From DASZHJ01 sp035581425 (lineage in GTDB: Bacteria; Pseudomonadota; Alphaproteobacteria; ATCC43930; CGMCC-115725), in NCBI GenBank assembly GCA_035581425.1, contig DATJVP010000101.1:1-15233 (forward strand): 15,233 nt of DNA, written 5' to 3'. The notes beneath the pieces are model-generated. The model made no database searches and was not told the origin of the DNA. It saw only the letters and a list, made by a program, of their open reading frames with translations. Position 1 is the stretch's first letter. Each line of letters opens with the position of its first letter. This document shows, in pieces, positions 7,127 to 14,381 of this stretch. A program made the position numbers and the translations under genes.

Positions 7127-8011
7127 ATGAAGCGTCGCATCGTGCTGGCAACGCTCGCCCTGGCGGCGGCAATTGCGCCCGCGGCGGCGCAGACCCTCGA
7201 TCGGGTCGGTGCGACGAAGACCGTGCAGATTGGCTTTCTCGCGGACCAGGCGCCCTTCGCCGAGAAGGGCACCGACGGCGCACCTGTGGGCTATGCCATC
7301 GACCTCTGCGCCGCGGTGGTTCGCGCAATCGGTCGGCGCATCGAAGGCGTGACACCCCGCTACGTCGAGACCACAGTGGCGGATGCGTTCGACGCGGTTG
7401 CTTCCGGCCGCGTCGACCTCCTCTGCGGCGCCGTCACCGCGACGCTCGCCCGGCGTGAAAGGGTAGACTTTTCCGAGCCGATTTTCCTCACGGGCATGAG
7501 CGCCTTGATGCACGCTCATTCTCTGCGCAATCTGCGCGAACTGTTCTTCGGCGATCGCGAAATCAGCCCGCCGCGCTCACCGGAAATGCGGCCCTTCGCG
7601 AGGCTGCGCATCGGAGTTCGCACAGGGACGACGACAGAAGCGGTGCTACGGCGGGCGATTACGAGCGGGGGATACGAGGCCGACATCGTTGGCTATACCG
7701 ATCACGCCGACGGGCTTGAGGCACTGGAATCGCGGGGGATCGACGCTTATTTCGCCGACCGCGCTTTGCTGATCGGCCTTCTCGCGAAGGCGCGCGATCC
7801 ATCCTCCCTCGTCTTGGGGACCCGAATCTTCAGCCGCGAACCCTACGCGATCGCGATGCGGCGCGGCGACGAAGACTTGCGCCTGCTGGTCGACCGGTCG
7901 CTGACGGAATTCTACGCGACGCCGGAATTCCGGGCGCTGCTGAATCGATACTTCGGCAGTGAGGCGGCGGAGATCGAGGCTCAGATTGTGATACTCTCGA
8001 CTCCGGAATGA
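7127..8011 (+). CDS. Periplasmic amino-acid-binding protein (SBP family 3), orphan
   Basis: From the ATG at 7127 the product has 294 residues and opens with a clear Sec signal (Lys-Arg-Arg, hydrophobic 5-17, A-P-A-A-A ending at 21). I prefer this to the in-frame ATG at 7070, which would bury the signal; AGGACGGA (7113-7120) is a good ribosome site for it. The mature part matches family-3 solute-binding proteins: V-Q-I-G-F-L-A-D-Q-A-P-F (33-44), G-Y-A-I-D-L-C (55-61), the carboxylate-binding region T-L-A-R-R-E-R-V-D-F-S (106-116) and D-A-Y-F-A-D (206-211). A ~30-residue segment (131-158) seems longer than usual. The ligand is probably an amino acid. No ABC permease or ATPase follows; instead an APC antiporter starts 25 bases downstream. 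It could serve a transporter encoded elsewhere or feed a sensor. Confidence 0.85.
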   Translation: MKRRIVLATLALAAAIAPAAAQTLDRVGATKTVQIGFLADQAPFAEKGTDGAPVGYAIDLCAAVVRAIGRRIEGVTPRYVETTVADAFDAVASGRVDLLCGAVTATLARRERVDFSEPIFLTGMSALMHAHSLRNLRELFFGDREISPPRSPEMRPFARLRIGVRTGTTTEAVLRRAITSGGYEADIVGYTDHADGLEALESRGIDAYFADRALLIGLLAKARDPSSLVLGTRIFSREPYAIAMRRGDEDLRLLVDRSLTEFYATPEFRALLNRYFGSEAAEIEAQIVILSTPE

Positions 8012-8036
8012 GCGGCGCTCGGGAGATCCGCAAGCC

Positions 8037-9356
8037 ATGACCGAGAACGCGAGGCGGATCGGCCTTTTTCCCGCGACCATGCTCGTCGCGGGAAACATGA
8101 TCGGCGCGGGGATTTTCATGATGCCGACGGTGATGGCCAGCATCGGCGGCATCTCCACGCTGGGTTGGCTCGTAACCGTGCCCGGCGCCTTCGTCATCGG
8201 CTACATGTTCGCGCGCCTGGCCCAGGCCAGCCCCAAGCCGGGCGGGCCCTACGCCTACGCCCGCGAGGGACTGGGGGATTTCGCGGGATTTCAGTGCAAT
8301 CTGCTCTACTGGTTCTCCAACGTCGTCGCCAATATCGCGATTGCGACCTCGATCACGGGATACCTGACGGTCTTTGTGCCGGCCCTGCACAATCCCTATC
8401 TCGCCGCCTGCAGCACCATGCTGGTGATCTGGCTCTCGGCCTCGCTCAACATGGTGGGACCTCGCGTGGTAACGCGATTTGAGACATTTACGACCCTCCT
8501 TGGCGTGGGCCCGATTGCCCTTGTCGGTATCTTTGGCTGGCTCTATTTCGATTCCGCGGTATTCCAGGCGGGTTGGAATACGACAGGCATCAGCTCGGCG
8601 CGGGCGATTTCTTCGGCGGTCTCGATCATGTTCTGGGCGTTCATGGGTGTCGAGAGCGCATCCGTTGCAGCGGGCGTCGTTGAAAACCCCGAGCGCAACG
8701 TCGCGCGGGCAACGATTCTTGGCGTCCTCATCGCAGCATTAGTATACGTACTCGCGACAACCGCGATCATGGGCATCATTCCCAACGAGGAGCTGCGACA
8801 TTCCTCAGCGCCTTTCGCTGACGCGACAATGCGCGCAGTAGGTCCGATTGGCGCGGTGCTGATCACGGTCTGCGCCATCATCAAGGGGGCGGGATGTCTC
8901 GGGGGATGGACCTTGATCAACGCCGAGACCGCGCTCGCGACCGCCCGAGACGGTCTCTTCCCGAGCGTTTTTGCCCGGACGGATTCGCGTGGCGTGCCCA
9001 TACACGGCCTCGTCATCGTGTCGATCCTGATGACGGTGATTCTGTTCGCGACACTGTCTCCGTCCGCCGGCGAGGCCTTCATGATCCTCGCCGATATCTC
9101 AGTGCTCTTAGTGCTCACGCCTTACATCTTCGCAGCCGTCTCGGTCTCGCATTACGTGCAGGCAGGCACAATTAGCCGCGCCGTGGTGGGGCTCGCCCTG
9201 CTAACGATCGCTTATTGCCTGGCGATCATCGTGGCATCCGCCGGAACCGCGGTCGCCATCAGCATGGTGCTGGGTTTGCTGACCGCGCCCCTCTTCGGTG
9301 CCTTCCTTGCGGCGACGAGGCAGAAGATCAAGCCGGAGCAGCTCGAAGGTCGCTGA
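8037..9356 (+). CDS. AdiC/PotE-type amino acid/amine antiporter (APC family)
   Basis: A 439-residue inner-membrane protein closely resembling E. coli AdiC (arginine:agmatine antiporter) over its whole length, with about 12 membrane segments. Conserved AdiC positions, by my recall-based alignment (offset -2): Asn20 (AdiC 22), Tyr91 (93), Asn99 (101), Trp200 (202), Glu206 (208) in G-V-E-S-A-S-V-A-A-G, and the gating Trp291 (293) in L-G-G-W-T-L. Differences fall in the pocket: Ser26 is Ala24, Ala96 is Ser94, Cys97 is Asn95 and Met104 is Ile102. The fold and an exchange mechanism are well supported; substrate is not. No decarboxylase is present to supply an agmatine partner. GGGAGA (8021-8026) precedes the ATG. 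It is probably cotranscribed with the binding protein. The gene name adiC is withheld because of the pocket changes. Confidence 0.88.
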   Translation: MTENARRIGLFPATMLVAGNMIGAGIFMMPTVMASIGGISTLGWLVTVPGAFVIGYMFARLAQASPKPGGPYAYAREGLGDFAGFQCNLLYWFSNVVANIAIATSITGYLTVFVPALHNPYLAACSTMLVIWLSASLNMVGPRVVTRFETFTTLLGVGPIALVGIFGWLYFDSAVFQAGWNTTGISSARAISSAVSIMFWAFMGVESASVAAGVVENPERNVARATILGVLIAALVYVLATTAIMGIIPNEELRHSSAPFADATMRAVGPIGAVLITVCAIIKGAGCLGGWTLINAETALATARDGLFPSVFARTDSRGVPIHGLVIVSILMTVILFATLSPSAGEAFMILADISVLLVLTPYIFAAVSVSHYVQAGTISRAVVGLALLTIAYCLAIIVASAGTAVAISMVLGLLTAPLFGAFLAATRQKIKPEQLEGR

Positions 9357-9501
9357 ACGCTGCGTGGCAGCCGATTCTTCTGGCGGCTCCGTGAGTGCCC
9401 ATTCACATCGCTGTAAGGGGACCCGACACGCCGGACGCCACTTGCGCTGTGGGGGAAGGCCGGTATCCGCGTCGGGTACGCCTTCAGTGCGAAGGATCCG
9501 C

Positions 9502-11085
9502 TCAGGCCTTTCGTCCGCGCACATGTGCATCGATCGCCTTGGCTGCGGCGTGCGCGGAAAGGATCGCGCCCTCCTGCCACGCGGTGACGAAGCTCAGATG
9601 CTCGCCCGCAAGAAAGATCGGCGGCTCGCCGCGCGACAGGACATCGTAGGCGGCGGCGCGGGTTTCTTCGGTCCAGGCGACCCAGGAGCCGCGGTTCTCG
9701 GGAATCTTCGACCAGGCGACGGAGATCCCGCGATGCAGGTCGCGCGCATAGGCCGGATGCATCTTGCGTCCGCTCGCAATCCCCGTCGCCAGCCGGTCCG
9801 CAGGCCTAAGGGCGGCGAGGCGCTCTGAGGTCTTGGCGTCCCACGCATAGGCGCCCGTGAGGACGCCGGTCCGCGCGTGGAAACCGGTCGAGGGATACCA
9901 AATCTGAGTGACGTCATCCTCGGTCCAGGAGATGCCGCCGTAGATCTGCTCGTCCGCCTCCCAGAACCGGCGCCTGGCTTCGAAGCCGATCTTGACGGCG
10001 TTCCCGTAACGAGGGGCTGCGACTGCGCGCTTCATATCCGCGGATAGATCGGTCTCGACGTCGCGAAGCACACTCAGGGGTATCGTGCAGAGGCAATAGT
10101 CGGCGGCAAGGGAGCGCACGGTTTTGCCCGCATCCGGGCGATAGAGGACACGCACGCCCTCGCCTTCGCGCTTGATCGCCTGCACGCTCGAGCCGTACCG
10201 GATCATCGACCGTACCCGCGCCTCGAACGCGCGGGCGATTTGGTCCATGCCGCCCTTGGGCTGCATCATCGTCGGCGCGAAATCGATGAGCTCGCTCCAA
10301 TTGAGCTGGAAATATCCGAAGACCGACTTCAGCAATTCCGGCAAGGCCAGAGGCGGGAGCGATGTTCCCCGCTGCGTGCCCGCGCCCGGCCACTCCGCAT
10401 AGCCGAGGCGACCCGTCCCCGAGAATGCATTGGATTTGTCGAGCGCGCCGAAGCTCCGCAGCATCGAGAGGAATTTGTCGCGATCCTCTGCCGTCAGGAC
10501 GTCGTCGAGCGCGTGCCGATCGACGGTCTTCGCCAGCAGCTCCGCAATGTAGCCGCGGGCGCTGCTGATGAACTGGCGCTGCCGCACGGGCTTGCCGCCG
10601 AAGACGGCGTCGCTCTGGAAAAAGGCATTGCGGTTCTCGTTCACCAGCGGCTCGAGTGCGACGCCGAACTGCCGGCAATATCCAAGCAGCGCCTGATGCT
10701 GCTGCGGGATGCGCGCGGGCCCGGGATTCAAATACATCTCCGGACCCGCGGAGAAATCGCAGCGCTGCCGGCTGTCGATCTCCGCGACGATGTCGCCGCG
10801 GCGAAGCGTCCAGGTGCGGCCGCCGGCACGTCGCCGCGCCTCCAGGATCGTGCAGCGATAGCCCGCGCGCGAAAGCTCATAAGCGGCGGTCATGCCGGCG
10901 AGCCCCGCGCCGAGGATCGCCACGCGCTTGCCCTCGCCCGAACGCGGATCTAGTGCCGGAGGCCCCGCGTAAGCTTCGGGCACCTTGAGGAGGCCCATGG
11001 CGGACATGGTCTCGAAGGCCGCCGCCGCCCCACCCGCGCGCCCGACGAGGTTGATGAAATTGCGCCGCGAGATGATTTGCGTCAT
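9502..11085 (-). CDS. Tat-exported flavin amine oxidase / L-amino-acid oxidase family
   Basis: The 527-residue protein starts with a twin-arginine signal (S-R-R-N-F-I-N, 6-12, weakly hydrophobic segment, A-Y-A at 38-40), so it should be exported folded with FAD to the periplasm. The FAD-binding Rossmann motif G-A-G-L-A-G is at 59-64 with Glu82 and R-A-G-G-R (86-90). The C-terminal FAD motif is F-L-A-G-E-H-L-S (~491-498). This is the monoamine oxidase/L-amino-acid oxidase/tryptophan 2-monooxygenase superfamily; members oxidise amines or amino acids with release of ammonia, usually making peroxide. It is convergent with the antiporter (145-base gap). The neighbours suggest a basic amino acid or polyamine, but substrate is not readable. 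The Shine-Dalgarno match is weak (GGGACC). Confidence 0.87.
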   Translation of the reverse strand: MTQIISRRNFINLVGRAGGAAAAFETMSAMGLLKVPEAYAGPPALDPRSGEGKRVAILGAGLAGMTAAYELSRAGYRCTILEARRRAGGRTWTLRRGDIVAEIDSRQRCDFSAGPEMYLNPGPARIPQQHQALLGYCRQFGVALEPLVNENRNAFFQSDAVFGGKPVRQRQFISSARGYIAELLAKTVDRHALDDVLTAEDRDKFLSMLRSFGALDKSNAFSGTGRLGYAEWPGAGTQRGTSLPPLALPELLKSVFGYFQLNWSELIDFAPTMMQPKGGMDQIARAFEARVRSMIRYGSSVQAIKREGEGVRVLYRPDAGKTVRSLAADYCLCTIPLSVLRDVETDLSADMKRAVAAPRYGNAVKIGFEARRRFWEADEQIYGGISWTEDDVTQIWYPSTGFHARTGVLTGAYAWDAKTSERLAALRPADRLATGIASGRKMHPAYARDLHRGISVAWSKIPENRGSWVAWTEETRAAAYDVLSRGEPPIFLAGEHLSFVTAWQEGAILSAHAAAKAIDAHVRGRKA

Positions 11086-11151
11086 GAAAGGTCCCGGTCG
11101 AGCCCAATCCTACCGCTCTTGAGGGTTCCGATCTGCATCGTTCGAAAAGGC

Positions 11152-11158
11152 GGAGGAG
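11152..11158 (+). promoter_or_regulatory. Ribosome binding site fixing a GTG start
   Basis: GGAGGAG lies 6 bases before the GTG at 11165. It is a strong Shine-Dalgarno match and selects this GTG as the methyltransferase start. Confidence 0.75.
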
Positions 11159-11164
11159 CAGTCC

Positions 11165-11962
11165 GTGCGGCGGGTCTTCGACGGCGGTAGAAACATCGAT
11201 TGGAGCGCGACCAGCGACGACTACGCGACGTTTCGTCCGGGACCGCCAGACGAGCTCTACGAGCGCCTGAAGGCTTGCGGGATCGGGAAGCGAGGCGAGC
11301 GCATCCTCGATCTCGGAACCGGCACCGGCCTTGTCGCGCGGGCCTGGGCGCGGCGCGGCTGCCGCGTCGCGGGGATCGACATCGCGACCGAGCAGATCGC
11401 GACGGCGCGAAAGCATGCCGCGGCCGAGGGACTCGACGTCGATTTCCGCGTCGCCCCGGCGGAGGAGCCGCCTTTCGCCGAGCACAGCTTCGAGACCGCA
11501 ACGGCGAACCAGTGCTTCCTCTATTTCGACCGCGAGCGTACGCTCGCCGCCCTCCGCCGCGCGCTGGTCCCCGGCGGCGCCCTCGTCATCAGCCATTTCA
11601 GTTGGCTCCCCAAGCTGGATGCGGTCGCGGATGCCAGCGAGAAGCTGATCTTGAAATACAATCCCGCCTGGGAAGGCGCAGGCAGCGATGGCGAGGTCGT
11701 CCCCGTCCCGCCATGGCTACCGCCGGACATCGCGCAGGAACACTTGCTGCGTTTCGATGCGGAGATTCCTTTCACCCGGGAGTCCTGGCGTGGCCGAATC
11801 CGTGCGTCGCGGGGGATCGGCGCCTCGATGACGCCGAGCGAAGTCGAAGCCTTCGATCGTGAGCACGCGGCCCTCCTCGAGCGGATCGCGCCCGAGAGGT
11901 TCACGGTGAGACATGGGATCGATGCGCGGGTACTGCGCTTTTCCCGCGGAGGGCGCCCGTAA
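11165..11962 (+). CDS. Class I SAM-dependent methyltransferase
   Basis: The 265-residue soluble protein (GTG start) has the Rossmann SAM motif I L-D-L-G-T-G-T-G (48-55), an acidic residue after strand 2 (G-I-D-I-A, Asp72), motif-II-like P-F-A-E-H-S-F-E (93-100) and a P-G-G-A-L-V-I segment (136-142). This is the Methyltransf_11/25 type of small-molecule or lipid/quinone methylase. Residues ~150-230 form a helical cap that usually sets specificity; I do not recognise its subfamily. It is divergent from the flavin oxidase (79-base gap, possibly a shared control region) and ends 7 bases from the stop of the convergent chalcone-isomerase-like gene. Substrate unknown. Confidence 0.85.
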   Translation: MRRVFDGGRNIDWSATSDDYATFRPGPPDELYERLKACGIGKRGERILDLGTGTGLVARAWARRGCRVAGIDIATEQIATARKHAAAEGLDVDFRVAPAEEPPFAEHSFETATANQCFLYFDRERTLAALRRALVPGGALVISHFSWLPKLDAVADASEKLILKYNPAWEGAGSDGEVVPVPPWLPPDIAQEHLLRFDAEIPFTRESWRGRIRASRGIGASMTPSEVEAFDREHAALLERIAPERFTVRHGIDARVLRFSRGGRP

Positions 11963-11969
11963 CGTCGGT

Positions 11970-12548
11970 CTACTCGCACTTCCCGCCGAGCAGCCCCGTC
12001 TTGAGGTCGCCGTTAGGCGGATCCGCCCCGAGCCAGATGCCCAGAAGGGCGCTCGCGAAACCGGCACCGTCGATGGGAGCACCGGCCGCGCCGTTCACCG
12101 TCACCGTGACGCCCTTGCCGGGCACATTCGCGAAGCCGAGCGTCTGGCCTTCCTTGAAATCGATCATGCGCGCCTGAAGGGCCGCGATTGCTGTGGCGAA
12201 GGCAGGGAGGTGGCCGCCCGCCGATTTCTTGAAGCCCTCGGAGAATGCGTCGCGAATGTCGGCGGCGCCGACATCGCGCACGAAATGCAGGAGCAGATAC
12301 CAGGGGCGGTCGGTACCGAGGATTTCCCGGGGGTCGCTGGATTTCTGCGGGAGGTAGAGACCCGCCACATAGACGCGCACCGCGAGGAAGGTTGCCTTGC
12401 GCAGGCCGAGCCCGTTGAGGACCAGGGGCGCAGGCGTCTCAATCTTGTCCGCGAAGTCCACGTCGCGGCAGGTCGCAGCCGAGGTGGCGCCGGAGCAAAG
12501 GGCTGCGAAAGTGCCGGCGAGGACGAATAGCCAGATCATCGATCGCAT
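11970..12548 (-). CDS. Exported chalcone-isomerase-like protein
   Basis: From the ATG at 12546-12548 the product has 192 residues. Residues 1-~25 form a Sec signal peptide. The mature part matches bacterial chalcone isomerase-like (Chalcone_3) proteins: L-N-G-L-G-L-R-K-A (44-52), V-R-V-Y-V-A-G-L-Y-L-P (57-67), W-Y-L-L-L-H-F-V-R-D-V (83-93) and a G-x-G-V-T-V-T-V-N-G strand region (144-153). Bacterial members are periplasmic and mostly of unknown function; plant-type isomerase activity should not be assumed. The same frame stays open for about 1.1 kb upstream, but that is shadow of the monooxygenase gene. The strong GGAGGATCGGGA site just before 12548 fixes the start. It is the last gene of a minus-strand operon, 20 bases after the monooxygenase. 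Confidence 0.85.
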   Translation of the reverse strand: MRSMIWLFVLAGTFAALCSGATSAATCRDVDFADKIETPAPLVLNGLGLRKATFLAVRVYVAGLYLPQKSSDPREILGTDRPWYLLLHFVRDVGAADIRDAFSEGFKKSAGGHLPAFATAIAALQARMIDFKEGQTLGFANVPGKGVTVTVNGAAGAPIDGAGFASALLGIWLGADPPNGDLKTGLLGGKCE

Positions 12549-12568
12549 TCCCGATCCTCCGACTAATA

Positions 12569-14368
12569 CTACGCCACGAATGCAGCGCCGTGACCGAGCG
12601 CCGCCAGGAGCCCGCGCTCCAGCGCGGCGCGCGGATCGGCGCTGCGGCCGAGGCTGCGCAGCGCGACGAAGCCATCCGGCCGAACCAGGATCGCACCGTC
12701 CTCGGCAATACCGCGACGCTGGGCCCAAGCATCGCCCTCCGCATGTAGATCGCCGCCGGGGGCGATGGAATGTGCCGAGATCGGAACATCGAAGCGCTTG
12801 CTGAGGTTCCTCGCGGCCTCGAGCCACGGGGCGCCATCTGCGCCGGTCAGGACCAGGAAGCCACCGATCGGAAGAAGTGCGTGAGTGGAAAGGCGCTCGC
12901 CTCCGCGCTTGAGCCATGCATGCGGCAGACGATGACCCGGCCGGCTCGTCTGGACGTAATCGAGACCCCAGGAATCTCGGGCGGGCGCAGGAGTGCCGTC
13001 GTCGAGAACTGCGCCGCCGCCGGCATAGCTGTAGCCCATCTCGGTCTCGAGATGCGCGTAGGTGATCCGGCTCGTGCGGAAGAATTCCGCGAGCACGCCG
13101 CGGCGCATCTCGCCCTCGGGCGTCTCCGAAAAGAGTGCCGCGAGCTGCGCTCGGTTCCACTCGGGCTTGCCGCCGGGCACGACGCCGAGCCCATAGGCGA
13201 TGACGCGATGGTTCATGGTCGAGAAGAGCGCGCGCGAGACGCTTTCTTCCGCGACAGGACGCCGCTCGCTCTCGTAGCTCGCAAGCAGCGCCGGCGCAGC
13301 CCTTCCCCGTAGAACCGACCCGAGCTTCCAGGCGAGATTGTGCGAATCCTGAATGCCCGTGTTTAGGCCGAGGGCGCCCGCAGGGGGGTGACGGTGCGCC
13401 GCGTCGCCCACGAGGAAGATGCGGCCCTCCGCGAAGCGATCGGCAACGGCGCCCTCGATGGCCCAGCGGCTCGTCGCGACGATCTCCAGCGGATGATCCC
13501 TGGGCAGCTTGAAATTGTCGCGAACGGCTTCCGCCACGGTCTCGGCGTCGGCCTCGCCGCCGGGCTCGCGCGATCCCGGATCCGCGATCGTGATCTGCCA
13601 CTCCTCGCTCGCACGTCCCCACCGCGTCGGCCCCATCGCGACCAAGCCGCAATGCCGAAGCTGGAAGTCGTCGCCGATGCCAGTGATGCGGTAGACGACC
13701 ACATCGTCGAAAGGCAGGAAGCGCGAGAAGTCGGCACGCAAATAGACATTGAGGCGGTCGAGGAGCGCGGGGTTCCCTACCATCTCGACGCCGAGCGTCT
13801 TGCCGACCGTGCGTCCGGCATCGGCAGCGATGAGGTAGCGCGAGCGCACCGTAATGCTGCGCCCGCTCTCGCGATCCAGAATCTCCGAGGTGACGCCGTT
13901 GGCGTCCTGGCGGAAGGACACCAGCTCATGATGAAAGCGCATGCCGCGGGGATTGCGCTCCTCGGCACGGCGGCGCAAGAGCTGCTCCAGCCAACGCTGG
14001 GCGAGATTGCCGTGCGGAGAAGCGCCGGCTTCCTCGTAGATCGGGCGCAGCTCGCCGCCGCCGTAGTTGCTCGCGCGATAGAGGATCCGGCGATCGAAGG
14101 GTCCGTCGCCGCCGAGGCTCGTGAGCCACGCCATCGCCGCAAATTGCTCGCGCGGGCAGCCGAGCCGGTAGATCTCCTCGGCGATCCCGTGCCGCTCCAG
14201 GATCTCCATGGTGCGCATGTTGAGAATGTGCGCCTTCGGGAGGATCGAGGTGTCGCGGTGCCGCTCGACCAGCAGGCTCGGAACCCCGAAGTCCCAGAGG
14301 AAGATCGAAGCCGCTAGGCCCGCCCCTCCGCCCCCGACGATCAGAACGGGAACCTCGATGTCGGCCAC
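12569..14368 (-). CDS. PheA/TfdB-type FAD-dependent aromatic monooxygenase
   Basis: The 599-residue protein starts with GTG at 14366-14368, which places the FAD motif V-G-G-G-G-A-G-L-A (11-19) near the N-terminus with Glu35 as ribose ligand. The second FAD motif G-D-A-A-H-R-H-P-P (321-329) is intact and is followed by G-L-N-T-G-I-Q-D-S-H-N-L-A-W-K-L. The middle motif that normally reads Asp-Gly is Asp183-Ala184. Residues ~400-599 fit the C-terminal thioredoxin-like domain of phenol hydroxylase/TfdB-type enzymes. Such enzymes hydroxylate aromatic rings using NAD(P)H and O2. It lies 13 bases after the hydroxy-acid oxidase and 20 before the chalcone-isomerase-like gene, so is mid-operon. Its substrate cannot be told from sequence; a polyketide-tailoring type role is an alternative. 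Confidence 0.87.
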   Translation of the reverse strand: MADIEVPVLIVGGGGAGLAASIFLWDFGVPSLLVERHRDTSILPKAHILNMRTMEILERHGIAEEIYRLGCPREQFAAMAWLTSLGGDGPFDRRILYRASNYGGGELRPIYEEAGASPHGNLAQRWLEQLLRRRAEERNPRGMRFHHELVSFRQDANGVTSEILDRESGRSITVRSRYLIAADAGRTVGKTLGVEMVGNPALLDRLNVYLRADFSRFLPFDDVVVYRITGIGDDFQLRHCGLVAMGPTRWGRASEEWQITIADPGSREPGGEADAETVAEAVRDNFKLPRDHPLEIVATSRWAIEGAVADRFAEGRIFLVGDAAHRHPPAGALGLNTGIQDSHNLAWKLGSVLRGRAAPALLASYESERRPVAEESVSRALFSTMNHRVIAYGLGVVPGGKPEWNRAQLAALFSETPEGEMRRGVLAEFFRTSRITYAHLETEMGYSYAGGGAVLDDGTPAPARDSWGLDYVQTSRPGHRLPHAWLKRGGERLSTHALLPIGGFLVLTGADGAPWLEAARNLSKRFDVPISAHSIAPGGDLHAEGDAWAQRRGIAEDGAILVRPDGFVALRSLGRSADPRAALERGLLAALGHGAAFVA

Positions 14369-14381
14369 GCTCGCGGCTCCG

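Noticed and set aside
9357..9501. Bidirectional terminator between antiporter and flavin oxidase
   Set aside because: Only 5-base stems are seen (for example CCTTC-agtgc-GAAGG) without T tracts on either strand.
11970..13652. Minus-strand frame open for 560 codons ending in the chalcone-isomerase-like protein
   Set aside because: The first ~1.1 kb is Arg/Gly/Ser-rich and overlaps the well-supported monooxygenase in another frame. The real gene starts at 12548 with its own ribosome site and signal peptide.
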